A DNA stretch of 64,000 nucleotides from Eleusine coracana subsp. coracana (taxonomy: Eukaryota; Streptophyta; Magnoliopsida; Poales; Poaceae), in contig CM064430.1 in NCBI GenBank assembly GCA_032690845.1, positions 4,822,949 through 4,886,948 of the forward strand, given 5' to 3'. The notes beneath the pieces were generated by a model, which was not told the origin of the DNA, did no database searches, and was given only the letters and a program-made list of their open reading frames with translations. A program made the translations under genes and the position numbers. Positions 11,428-21,752 of the stretch are shown here, piece after piece; within the stretch, counting starts at the first letter, position 1, and every line of letters begins with the position of its first letter.

Positions 11428-11475
11428 GGCTCCCCCCCTCCCCCCCCCCCACCCCCCCCCCCCCCCCCCCCCCCT
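11428..11475 (+). repeat. C-rich homopolymer tract
   Basis: C runs broken by single T and A bases in the LINE 3' untranslated part, between AATAAA and the A tail. Its length is likely unreliable in any assembly. Confidence 0.9.
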
Positions 11476-11699
11476 AGTTTCCTCTAAAAAAAACGTTATT
11501 GTGGGCGGCAATATTATCTCTAAAGTAATCTGAAAAGGCACAGAAAAGAAAAGAGTCTGGCACGGTTTTTTTTTTGTCCTTTTATAACGCACGGATGACC
11601 AACTATTTTCATTCTGTTTTATTTACCGAGATTTAACTGTATTTTTTTCATCATTCATGTGCTCTAAATATATTACCGTTACTGAGATTTTTATTTACC

Positions 11700-11756
11700 C
11701 AGATGCAACCCACGGCAAAGCCATTGCCGTGGCAAAGTGTCTGTTTCCGTAGTGAT
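11700..11756. repeat. CACTA-type right terminus, isolated
   Basis: Ends GTTTCCGTAGTG (reverse complement CACTACGGAAAC) and carries two CACGGCAAAG-type motifs as an inverted pair. This matches the terminal and subterminal motifs of the CACTA element at 13571-15641. No matching left end was found nearby. Confidence 0.55.
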
Positions 11757-12179
11757 TCATCCGCCAACTCACATTGTCAGTGTTCACTCCATTTGGTTTC
11801 TGCTGGCACAAAACCATCGCAGAATCACATTTGGAAGGTTTTAGCAACTTGATCACTTGACTCACACGTGTTATCTGATACTTTTTTTTTTAGCAAAGTA
11901 CGATCCAAAAGATAGAATATGGAGACTTTCATGATACAATAGTCACTGTAAATTCATCACTATTTTAAAGAATGCTCCTATTCATGAGTAATTTGTATTT
12001 TCCTCAATAGTTGATTCAATGATTCTATTTCTGAATTGTATAGTTGTGTTTTTGCTTCCATGAAGACCAGGTTTAAGAAATAAAATAATGTGGATGAGAA
12101 TGAAACTTCTATAAAACTTGCACTGAGATTGGCCTATCAGTACGTTGAGAAAACAAAATTGAAGTGGAAGTTTCATTCA

Positions 12180-12520
12180 GCTATTCACCTCTGAAGTTAA
12201 CGGACAGTAGCTGAGATGACTAAATCGAGGCGAAAACTTTCATTCAGAACAACTGTCCACCTCTCAAATGGACAAGTAGTTTTTATACTCGATCCTCATC
12301 CCATCAGTGTTGAAAATGACAAAACACTCATGAGGTTAGCTTTCACATTCCGAGCAACCATCCACTTTTAAAAAATGAAAAAGTAGCCGCGCTTGATCTT
12401 CAACATGTGAATATTGAGGCAACAAATGGAGTTGGACAAGATTGTAATAATACTCGATCTTGGGCCATCAATGTTGAGACGACAAGTGAAAGGGTTTGTA
12501 GTCTAGTAGTTACAAAAACT
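12180..12520. repeat. Dispersed non-coding repeat
   Basis: Shares diverged blocks with 19970-20330: TTTCATTCAGAACAACTGTC-type sequence, GATCTTCAACATGTGAATATT and CCATCAATGTTGAGACGAC. No termini are recognisable. It is probably a relic of an unclassified non-autonomous element. Confidence 0.5.
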
Positions 12521-13570
12521 TCAGTACCACCTTAGGTCTTGGGTTTCACTCATCATGTGAGTGAATTTTTTAGGAGTTAACAACATCATATTTTTAGTGG
12601 TAGGCGATGCTCCTCTTAATACCGAGATTTCAATGGTGACTTCGTCAATCTAGAGGATTTACTGGCTCGGTCTTCAAATATGTTTATAGGGGTAGGATTT
12701 ACGTACGTGTGTTAATAGAAATAAGTGTACGTGCGTTATAAGTATCTGATTTATACTATGTAATCTCACAAAAACAAATATTGAGTCGACAAAACTGAAG
12801 CTAAACCATTAATTTAGGACAGCCATGCACGCCTCCCGAATGGATAACTAGTAGTCAATGACGATCCATGCATCCAGCATGGCTTTCAAATTTTTATATT
12901 TTTTTCTAATTTTAAATTAAATTTCGTACCGTTACAGTACAAATTCACAAAAGTACCACATAACTCTGGCTAAGATGTGTTGCAAAAAAAGGTTTAATAT
13001 GTCATCATTTTAGTGCAATATAGATTTAAAAACCTTTTCAAAAAGCAGTGCATATATATAGCTTCCAGTCTATTGCAAACAACATGTTTAGTAAGTCGGT
13101 ATCATAAAAACACAGATTTAACATTGTTAACACTTTTGTGATATACTAACACACAACAACTTCATTATTTTGCAATAAATATATTTAAAATATTATTTTA
13201 AATATGCAAAATTTTAAGTTATGCTTCTATTTAATTTGATAATAAAATAAACTATGACAACATATAGAATATTACTTACTTTTTTGAATAAAACAAATGA
13301 TTAAAGTTAACTAAAAAAATCAATGATGACAACAATTTAAAAACGAAAGGAATAGGACTTTTATAGTACATATTACCATCGGTGAATTACTGGTGATAAG
13401 CAATATGATATTTGAATTATCAGTACAAATATTTACTTATCATCAGTAATTATTGATGCTACACCGTTCAACTAGTAAATAATAAAAGCACTTATCTTAC
13501 CTGCAGCTTCTAATAAAAATACTTTAGCTATTGTGGGGCATCGTTGTGCTGCCTAGCAAGAACTAGTCAT

Positions 13571-15641
13571 CACCACGGAAAACAAGAAGTATGCCTTGTG
13601 CCACACTCTTTGTCATGAGCCTTGTATCGGACACACGGCAAAGGAGATTTATGTCGTGTGCAAAGGAGAATACATATGCGGTAAAGATAATACACACGGT
13701 TTCTACAATCTTTGCCGTGTGCACCAGTGAAGACACATGGCATAAAATAATATTGTCGTGTGCCTCACGACACGGCACACAGCAAACAGGCCTATAGCTA
13801 TTTGGTAACAACGAAGGCAGGGCCAGCTAACTGACGTTAAGATTGTGCCGTGAGTCATGAAAGAAGGCACACGTCAAAGTTTCTGTTTGCCGTGCGTCAC
13901 GACAGCAGGAACACGGCAAAATATTTGTTTGCCGTGAACCCCTTTTTACGCACGGCAAACACGGGACGTGACAACCTTTGCCATGTGCCACCTGGCGAGG
14001 CTCACGGCCAAGTTATTGTATGTCGTGTGCCCTTTCTTGGCGCACGGCAAAGTTTTTTTTCTCTTTCCATTTCCCCCCTATATTTTTTTGTAGTTTATTT
14101 CATTTGCATGGTATTTGGATAGTGATATTTGATGGAATTTTTAATTGTGTTTGTTATATTTAGTTTATTTATTTATTTATTTGAATTATTTTGTCAAAAT
14201 TGAAATTTGAACTGTAAGTGGTTTGAATAATGCAATGTAGTGCATGCAAATTTGATATTTCATACTAATTATTCCCATTTGAGCCTATCTTAGTGAAAGA
14301 ACAAGAAATATCATGTATATTATACATGAAATATAACAATCACTATGTGGTTCAATTGAAATTGAATTTTATAAAAAAAATAAAGTTTGAAATTTTTTAA
14401 TAATTCTCCTAGCATCATTATATCATATGTAGATACTATGATAAAAATTACAAAATGTTTCACACAAGATGTCATATATGTTCCTCACAAATCAAAGAAT
14501 CTCCGTAAAAGAATTAGAGTGTTGATTAGAAATCTTTCAAATTTTGAATCAAACTGAACGCCGAGTGCAGTTTTGACTTCAACCAAATTTTTATAGGGTA
14601 CAAAAAAAATGAATTGTATGATGAGCAGATTTGATAATTATTATTTGAGTGTCCAATTATTTTCTAATTTTTTTTATAAAACAACATATAAATGTTTACG
14701 TGTACCTTGGGGGATAGCACACGACAAAGAGCTAGGGTTATCTTTTTACCGTGTGACTTATGTGAAGGCACACGGCAAATAATTTGGCCCTTTGGCTTTG
14801 CCGTGTACCCCCTCTTTGCCGTGGGCCTAGATCGGGGGCACACGACAAAGATTTCGGATAAGTCCTCGATTGGATCGGGGGACTTATCCATTTTTGGTTG
14901 TGCGCCTTTGCATCCCGCCGCCTTCGGTCGCGCACGTTGCCGCCGCCGCTGCCTCCGCCATTGTCGATGCATCCCGCCGCCTTCGGTTATTATGAGACAT
15001 TTGTGTTGAGAATCTCCGGGATAATATTTGAATACCTATGATAATATTTATGTGCCTGTGATGATATTTGAATGATTATGATGAAATTTGAATGCCTGTG
15101 ATCATATATGTTGAATATTAGATGTTTTTCTGATCCAGGGACAGCCAATTTAAATGTTCTGTGATTGATTGTTGAGGCTTTGCCATGTGTCTTGGTCATG
15201 GCACACGGTAAAGGTGACAGTTTCCCATTATCTGAAAATCACCTTCGCCGTGTCATGACCAAGGCACACGGTAAAGATTGAGCCTTTGCTGTGTGTCTTG
15301 GTCATGGCACACGGCAAAAATGACATGCTTTGTCGTGTGTCAACCGTCGGGCACACAGCAAAAATGACATGCTTTGCCATGTGCCAACCGTCGGGCACAC
15401 GGCAAAGGACACCGTTACTGCGGGGAAGGTGACGATATCTTTTTTTTTTTACTGTCGGATACCACAGGTACACAGTAAAAACTTTGTCGTGTGCCCGACA
15501 TAAAACACACGGCAAAGATGTGTTTGCCGACAGGCATTTTGCTGTGCGGCCTTTGTCGTATGTTACCCCCGATAATAACTTTGCCGTGGGTAATTCTCCC
15601 TTTGCCTTGTGCCTGGTGCACACATGTTGTTTCCCGTAGTG
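13571..15641. mobile_element. Non-autonomous CACTA (CMC) element
   Basis: Termini are CACCACGGAAAACAAG on the left and, reversed, CACTACGGGAAACAAC on the right. The 3-bp target duplication CAT lies at 13568-13570 and 15642-15644. Both ends hold dense arrays of TTTGCCGTGTGCC and its complement GGCACACGGCAAAG (about 13590-14055 and 14700-14850 plus 15170-15610). These are the subterminal repeats that bind the CACTA transposase in known families. The AT-rich middle has no transposase. The 2071-bp size and lack of coding sequence make it a passenger mobilised in trans. It interrupts sequence homologous to the 3' flank of the BAHD gene near 39.8 kb. Confidence 0.88.
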
Positions 15642-15829
15642 CATCAATATATTACATATGTGAAAGTCGGTTCAATGTATGACCAAAATGTTTTGTTTTT
15701 TGTGCTCATACAATTTATGGAGTTGGCACGTAGAAGTAGAAGTGCAGAACCCTCCACAACATGACATTTGAGTGACTACAAATAAAGACAACAATCTTTT
15801 ACGAACAATCTTGTCCTCTTTACAGTTTG

Positions 15830-16165
15830 CTGCAACGAGTAGTACGTTCTGCCCTGGCCTAGTGTATCAGCGTCCTGAACTTTTCCGTGTGATCCGCCCT
15901 CAAACAAATGACAATTAGCTGCTGTCTACCCTTGTGCTACCGACCGACCCCATCCGAAGTCGACATAACCCAACTAGTGAGCCCAAGATTATATACATGA
16001 ACCTGATACATCTGGGTCAGGACAGTGCGATCGATGGAAGGGGTGAAAGAAATTTGAGTTCTACGGCATAATTGAGACAATGAGTTTTATTATTTTTTTC
16101 AAGGATAATTGAGACCACGACTTGATGAAGTGCGTGACATGCCATAATTGAGGCCACGAGATTAT
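15830..16165 (-). pseudogene. BAHD acyltransferase relic, paralogue of 40475-42168
   Basis: The plus-strand text from TAGTACG at 15840 tracks 40445-40660 of the intact BAHD gene with substitutions and deletions. Shared blocks include CTGAACTTxTCCxTGTGATC, CCTCAAACAAATG and CCCCATCCxAAGTC. At 16018-16150 it tracks 41250-41345 (GACAGTGCGxTCGATGGAAG, TTGATGAAGTGCG, GACATGCCAT). The middle of the gene is deleted. What remains is the C-terminal end (the DFGWG side) and the start of exon 2. It cannot encode a protein. Confidence 0.75.
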
Positions 16166-17884
16166 ACATCAACGTTACTATAAAGTGAAAGCATTTTTTT
16201 TTTGAGCAAGAAGTGAAAGCATGTGAGCGGCAATCAGCATGGACGTTCGCCCGGCCCGTGACCCTGCTCGCGCGGCCCGGATTATCCCTCACATATGCTT
16301 TTACTTCGTTATGGGCTAAAGAGTCACATCGCTGTAGGCTGAGAGGCAGGCGTTACCCACGCGCTACTACGGCTTTTCATTCAAACGCTTGTGAGTTTTC
16401 GAAAAGGAAAAAAATAGAGCGTGCAACTTAACATATATTTTGTTGCTCTTATTTGCTTCTCCTTTTCTTAACCCCCATCAGAATTGATTTCATGTATAAA
16501 AACAGTTCTCAAGATTAATAAGGGCGGCAGTGAGCCTGTGACCCGGAGACACATTGCCTCATTTTTGAAGACTGATTTGATTCAGACAATCAGACTACGA
16601 AGCAATATATAGTAGCAACATCATGCTCAGAGCATCACCATGTGCTTCAGTATGCTCACGATTAACTGCTGTTTTCTCAATTTTCTTTTTGGGATGAAGT
16701 TCATTATGACATGTTCTTTGATCGAGCTACAGACTGCCTCGACGTAGCAATGGTTGGTTTACTTGGCATAAGAATATAGAAAAGCATCCGTAGTTAGCTG
16801 ACATTCAGGCCAAACACACAAATTTATTCTGTGAACCGAACAAGCTAAACATCGTACCCTGTCCATGGCATGTTGAACTCAAAGCAAAGTACACATAATG
16901 TATTCACACATCTTTGTGCAAATCACGTCGCTGTCTCTCATGTTCTGCAGAAAGCTTACAGTTTCACAACTGGAACTAAGTTCATTCCGTCCTCATCATA
17001 CAGACAAAGAACCGATCTGTTCCTCAGAAAAGGCCGTAACTAGTGCTGAGGGCTCCCGCACTATATGGGGTCTGGGGAAGGGTGTCAGCGGCAGGTCTTA
17101 CCCCGTCTGTGTAATGGGGGGAGACCGTGGCTCGATCAGTTTCTCAGAAACAACTGAAATTAACCAAGTCATGCATTCCTCATATATACAATCGAACCGT
17201 CATCCAGTCATCGGACCTATAAGCATCACAACCAGGCCCAATAGGCATCTCTAAAAGTCCATACTATCTCCATGATTCATGCTATATGATAAAAAAAAAA
17301 GTTTTAGCATCATTCAAATCATAAGAATGTTCTCCTGATTGTTATACTGTCAAAATCCTATAATACAGCCGAGACTACTTAGGCCCAGGAACATTAAGAA
17401 CATATAGAAGCATTTTGTTACTCCAAAAGAAACGAAGGCCTCATCCATGAGACAGTTGCAACATTCAATGAAAGAATGCCTAAAAGGCTAAAATACAGAC
17501 ATCTAAGAAGTTGAGATGGAAATGCCAAAATCAAACAACACAAACATGAATTCATTACTCAAACATTATAGCATAGCAGACTGAGCAAATACTGGTAACC
17601 TCACTAATAGCAACTCAGTGGAGCAAACTCAGGATAAGGGCAAAACTCATCACATTATCTTATAACTGAAACAACAATACAGTCATCGTTGTTCTAGTGT
17701 CTCAATTAAAATATCACCACCACCATAACAGTTCAAAGATGTAGAATGGTAATAATCTAAAGATAGTACATAGGCCTATAGCAGTTGCAAGGGATATGAA
17801 TGAAGCAAAAGAGGCATTCAAACTTGCTCTGCAACTGAGAACTGACTCAAAATAAGTAAGACAACCAGTCATTGTAAGTCCTAC
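16166..17884. other. No gene; 3' side of CBF5
   Basis: No convincing coding frame. A SINE-like relic may lie at about 17035-17160, where GGGGTCTGGGGAAGGGTGTC and a tRNA B-box-like GGCTCGATCAG resemble the Au-type SINEs of grasses, but no tail or target duplication is evident. The CBF5 3' untranslated region probably occupies some of 17400-17884. Confidence 0.45.
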
Positions 17885-19633
17885 CTATTGTTCCTCCTCT
17901 GTATCCCGGCTCTTCTTCTTTTTCTTCTCCTTTTTCTTTTCACTCTTCTCAGCTTCTGCACTGTCTCCATTTTGAGCACTTTCTGAGTCAGCTCCCTCCT
18001 TGTTCTTCTTCTTCTTTTTCTTCTCGCTGCCATCCTTTTCATCGGCCACATTGTCCTTCTCATCCTTCACCTCTGCCACTTCAGCTGATCCTGATTCACC
18101 CTTGTCCTTCTTTTTCTTCTTCTTCTTCTCACTCTTCTCACCTTCAACCACCTCAACAACTTCCTCAGCCTCAACCTTGATCTTCTTTGCAGGCACGGAA
18201 GCATCAGCATCATCGCCCTCCTCATCCTTCCGCCTCTTTTTCTTTTTCTTCTCGCTGACCTCTCCAGTGGCGACTGCATCCTGTTCCACCTTCACTTTCT
18301 CTGGCTCAGGAGCAGCTGCAATGCTAGCAATCGATACATCACCACCAGTGGGAAGTGCCACATTCCGAAGCCACTCAGGTGGTGTCTTCTCATTTGGCTT
18401 CCCATGCTTGTCAAGAAGGCCCTCAGCAACCATCTTCTTCTTCTTGAGTGCCACCGGACCAAGCCCCCACTTCCTCGGGTATGTGTCTCTGTCCATCACC
18501 ACCCTCTTGATCTTAGCCACCGCACCATGGTCGCAAGTCGCCATCACAGCAGTGGTCATCTCAGCAATACCAGTGGCAATCGCCTCACCCTTGGTCGTCA
18601 TGAGGACCACCTCCTCCCCTGTCTCAATGTCATTCTCAAACCGGAGCAGCCCAGGAATCATGAGCTTAGCACCATAACAGATCGCATTCACAGCAGAGTC
18701 CTTCACAACAAGCCTCTTGTAGCTAGTAAGCAGCACCTCCAGCGGCATGACAACACGCCTCAAGTAACTCTCGTCCTTGTAGTTGTCAAGCGACCACATG
18801 GCGTCCATCACATCGTGCATGGTCACCATGTTATCTTGCTCCCCGAGGATCCCCGACCGGACACGGCGCAGCTCCTGCATATGCGCACCGACGCCAAGCA
18901 GCAGCCCGAGGTGGACGCAGAGCGTACGGACATATGTGCCCGCCTCGCACGAGATCCAGAACACGGCGAGGTGACGGTCCGGGTCGTGCTCCAGGAGCTT
19001 GCTCTCGTAGATGGTCCGCACCCTGAGCTGGCGTTTGACCGCGGAGATGAGCGGCGGGCGCTGGAACACGGCACCCGTGAGCGCCTCGAGCGCGCGTGCC
19101 ACCCGCGCCGTATCAGGCACGGCGGCGTGGAACCGCGCGACGCAGACGTACTCCTTCCCGGCGCCCTGCTGCGACTTGACGAGGCGGGTGGCGCGGTCGA
19201 CGCAGACGATGAGGTTGCCCGTGACCTTGGGGTCGAGGGTGCCGCTGTGGCCGGTCTTCTCGGCGCGGAGGATGCGCTTGATCCAGGCCACCACCTCGTG
19301 GGAGGACGGGTTGGAGGGCTTGTCGAGGTTGATGACGCCGTAGCGGAGGTACTCGGCGAGAGGGCGCTTCAGCGGCGAGTGGCCCGAGGGGAGCGGGGTG
19401 TAGTGGCCGGTGCGGACGTTGAGGCGGTCGTAGTTCTTCAGGAGGAGCGGCCAGGTGGAGGTGTCGAGCGACGGCACCAGGGATTGGGGCTTGATTAAGT
19501 AGCCATCGGTCTTCTCCTCCGCCTCGGCGAGCGACGGCGGGTCGGCGGCGGCGGCGTCCTTCGATTTGCTCTTCTTCTTCTTGGATTTGGACTCCGAGAT
19601 GGGGGACGCGACGGCCGGCGGCGTGGACGACAT
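17885..19633 (-). CDS. CBF5: CBF5/NAP57 (dyskerin), H/ACA snoRNP pseudouridine synthase
   Basis: 582 residues, intronless, intact. It is the catalytic subunit of box H/ACA ribonucleoproteins, which convert uridine to pseudouridine in rRNA and snRNA in the nucleolus and Cajal bodies. Domains in order: a Lys/Ser-rich N-terminus (about 15-30), a dyskerin-like N-terminal segment (about 45-100, including WPLLLKNYDRLNVRTGHYTP), and the TruB-type catalytic domain with TGHSGTLDPKVTG (residues 127-139, catalytic Asp134). KEYVCVARFH and CEAGTYVRTLCVHLG follow in the catalytic domain. A PUA domain lies at about 306-382. A Lys/Glu-rich tail (about 435-582) built of KKKKK blocks provides nuclear and nucleolar targeting. 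Length and order match plant NAP57. The ATG follows CCGCCGCC. The tail is coded by AAG/GAA triplets, so copy-number variation is likely there. It is a single-copy housekeeping gene in most plants. Confidence 0.97.
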   Translation of the reverse strand: MSSTPPAVASPISESKSKKKKSKSKDAAAADPPSLAEAEEKTDGYLIKPQSLVPSLDTSTWPLLLKNYDRLNVRTGHYTPLPSGHSPLKRPLAEYLRYGVINLDKPSNPSSHEVVAWIKRILRAEKTGHSGTLDPKVTGNLIVCVDRATRLVKSQQGAGKEYVCVARFHAAVPDTARVARALEALTGAVFQRPPLISAVKRQLRVRTIYESKLLEHDPDRHLAVFWISCEAGTYVRTLCVHLGLLLGVGAHMQELRRVRSGILGEQDNMVTMHDVMDAMWSLDNYKDESYLRRVVMPLEVLLTSYKRLVVKDSAVNAICYGAKLMIPGLLRFENDIETGEEVVLMTTKGEAIATGIAEMTTAVMATCDHGAVAKIKRVVMDRDTYPRKWGLGPVALKKKKMVAEGLLDKHGKPNEKTPPEWLRNVALPTGGDVSIASIAAAPEPEKVKVEQDAVATGEVSEKKKKKRRKDEEGDDADASVPAKKIKVEAEEVVEVVEGEKSEKKKKKKKDKGESGSAEVAEVKDEKDNVADEKDGSEKKKKKKNKEGADSESAQNGDSAEAEKSEKKKEKKKKKSRDTEEEQ

Positions 19634-19718
19634 GGCGGCGGGGCGGCGGGGAAGGGGAAAGGGAGGGCGGGCAGCGGCGGCGTGGCGGCAACGGAGAAAG
19701 GGGGCTTTAAGGGGAAGA

Positions 19719-19885
19719 AGGGTTTAGGGCTTAGTGGGTGGATTAATGGGCTGGTCGTGTCATGGGCCGACGGGCTGTAAATCTGGACGAGGCCCAAAAC
19801 TTGTGCTGGGAAGAAAGGAGCAATGGTACAATTCAGCCCAATTATACAACTGCGCCACGGGCCACGGCTCATGTGTAATTGGGCC
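19719..19885 (-). promoter_or_regulatory. CBF5 promoter with telo-box and TGGGCY elements
   Basis: At 19719-19731 the minus strand reads AGCCCTAAACCCT, a telo-box, about 90 bases before the ATG. Upstream lie site II-type motifs TGGGCT (19747-19752), TGGGCC (19763-19768), GGCCCA (19791-19796), AGCCCA (19835-19840) and TGGGCC (19880-19885). In Arabidopsis and rice this pairing marks genes for ribosome biogenesis and translation and is read by TCP and telo-box-binding factors. No TATA box is seen, as is common in that class. Confidence 0.7.
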
Positions 19886-20414
19886 GTTGTGGCGGCCTGC
19901 TGATGCAAAGCTTGAAACGCAAGGCCTTCTTCCGGCACGTGGTTATTTTTGCAGGTTCAGTTCGGGCATCCACCTTCTGAAAGTGGACAGTAGTTGGGAA
20001 GACATTGAAATGAAAGCTTTCGCTCAAAACAACCATCCACCTCTAAAATGGAATTTCTCCTCTTATAAAAAATCGTGTAGGCATGTTTCATGAGGGAAAA
20101 AAACCTGAAATGGAATGATAGTGATGCTCAATTTCATCTGATAACCGTTGAAACATGATAATTGATGAACTGAAAGCTTTCTTTCAGAACATTCATCCAC
20201 CTTTGAATATGACAAATAGCAGTTCGATCTTCGACATGTGAATGTTGAGACTACAAAACGGGCAAGTTGTAATATTTTATCTTTAACCATCAATGTTGAG
20301 ACAACCATGCATGCACATAAAATAGGTAGATGGATAACTACAAGTACATTAACCCATGCATCTAGCATTGCTTGAAAATTTAAAATTTTCTCTATTTCAT
20401 TGGATATAACTTTA
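19886..20414. repeat. Dispersed repeat, second copy; no gene
   Basis: 19970-20330 is related to 12180-12520. Shared blocks are TTTCxxTCAGAACAxxCxTCCAC, GATCTTCGACATGTGAATGTT and CCATCAATGTTGAGAC. Not coding. Confidence 0.5.
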
Positions 20415-20768
20415 AGGTATGTACAATGCTACTCGTATTCAGTTTCATAGACTATTTCATGTATTGCTACATATGATTTTTTATAATATGTATGAGAGAG
20501 AGGACGATAAGAGAAAAAGATGTTTGTTTCACAAAGTAACCATCTCATACACTAAAATTTAGAAGTATGAGACAACTCTCATACCATTCTACGAGTTCTA
20601 GTGGCCTTTTTACTTATAAATATTTTTTTTACCCATAAATCAAGAGTTCATATAATTTATAGGAGACAATAAATGATATCACTCATTGTATAAGTCGTCA
20701 TGTAATCCATCTCAAGATCAGGTGTAATGCATGAGACGATCTATTAGAAAGAACCGTTGTATTTTCCC
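20415..20768. mobile_element. Tourist-like MITE, copy 2 (inverted)
   Basis: Left end AGGTATGTACAATG, right end CGTTGTATTTTCCC. The interior is the reverse complement of copy 1 (for example GTCATGTAATCCATCTCAAG at about 20698 against GATGGATTATGAGACGAC). TTA precedes the left end. About 354 bp, non-coding. Confidence 0.72.
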
Positions 20769-21612
20769 GTAGATCATGGTTAGATCCCTCCAGCTTACCT
20801 TTAAAAAAGGGTTTTTAGAAACAAGAGAGCCTCCAAATAGGTCAGTTTATATGCCAGTTCCTACAAACCAAATTATGGTTTCAATCCAACTAATTTTAGT
20901 TTCTGCCTCATTTAAATTTATTAACTATCCAAAATATAGTTTACAGGTTATTAAAATCAAGATCAAACATCCTAATTCAGTTTTTATTTAAAAACACTTT
21001 TGAGGAAACTAAATTGATCTAAACATAGCCTTAGATACAATTTCACACAATTACAACAAAAATTGACAAATCTACAATATAAATATGTCTAAGTAATTTG
21101 GCACAAATCTCTACACCTTATTAAATTTGGTATGACTGTCTCTTCAAGAAAATTTTGTGTCGCCTCCTACGATCTCAAGCCGGTTCTGATCAACTTTTTC
21201 TTTCCGTTTCTTATAAGCTTTACTTTTTTTTTTGTTAGTCCGATCAGGCTTCAAGAGTGCTTCGATCCTGCTGTTAGTTTCAAAACGAATTCCTAACGTG
21301 TTTAGAGATGTTGCTCTGTTCAAATTTACCTTAGTTTCGATACTCAATATGATTTCAATGAGATGTCGACTCTAAAAAAACTGGATCGGTGGGGGATAGA
21401 AACTGCCCCTACGGCATTTTTTAAGGAGAAGAATTCTCGACTCCCGGTTGAGAAAACCCCCCGAATCCGAGTCCATATTCAGCGAAGCCGGGTCAAACTA
21501 ACCTGGATTGACGTAGCACAGATAGAGGTCGGCAGCAGCCCACTAGCGCGCCCATACCTAAGTTGTGCACGTCCAAACTACAGGCCAGCAAGCACAATAA
21601 GGAGGATTTTTT
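20769..21612. other. No gene seen
   Basis: AT-rich to 21140, then mixed DNA with short open frames and no family features. Confidence 0.5.
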
Positions 21613-21752
21613 TTTCATTGCAGTGAGCAGTAACTCGCGTTACTGTTCGCTACAGTCGGGCGCGATTCCTAGAAATCGAACCCGAGCGGGCACGCGCTCC
21701 ACCAGCGCTGTTGGCCATCCGAGCTGCCGCTCGGTTCTCCGAGACGCCGACT
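21613..21752 (-). repeat. tRNA-derived SINE-like element
   Basis: On the minus strand a tRNA-like head contains an A-box-like TGGCCAACAGCGCTGG and a B-box GGGTTCGATTTC about 40 bases apart. A short body (GACTGTAGCGAACAGTAAC) follows, then ATGAAAAAAAAA. This is the layout of a Pol III-transcribed plant SINE. It lacks tRNA folding and no target duplication was found. Confidence 0.5.

Larger units (their letters stand above)
8905..11491 (+). mobile_element. 5'-truncated LINE (L1-type)
   Basis: A 16-bp target duplication, AACGTAATTGTGGGCG, brackets the element at 8889-8904 and 11492-11507 with one mismatch. The 3' end has AATAAA (about 11412) and a short A run (11485-11493). Endonuclease and ORF1 are missing. 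Sequence begins in the linker between endonuclease and RT, as is usual for incomplete target-primed reverse transcription. It landed about 110 bp after the F-box stop, in sense orientation. Confidence 0.88.
11508..13570. other. No gene; repeat relics
   Basis: AT-rich DNA with stops in all frames. It contains a CACTA-like terminus (11700-11756) and a dispersed repeat (12180-12520) described separately. The last 26 bases (13545-13570) match 39776-39799, the flank of the BAHD gene. Confidence 0.6.

Noticed and set aside
13590..15610. Regularly spaced repeats, at first glance CRISPR-like
   Set aside because: Repeats occur in both orientations, spacing is irregular, the context is eukaryotic and the element has CACTA termini.
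16898..17254. Plus-strand open frame of 118 codons
   Set aside because: Low-complexity mixture spanning a SINE-like relic; no conserved motif.
18000..18677. Plus-strand open frame of 225 codons, Phe/Ser-rich
   Set aside because: It is the antisense of the Lys/Glu-rich CBF5 tail; the open frame results from the AAG/GAA repeat composition.
18404..19498. Plus-strand open frame of 364 codons over CBF5
   Set aside because: Shadow frame opposite a well-conserved gene, with His/Arg-rich sequence and no family motifs.
19719..19731. Telomere-like repeat
   Set aside because: A single CCTAAACCC unit in a promoter is a telo-box, not an interstitial telomere.
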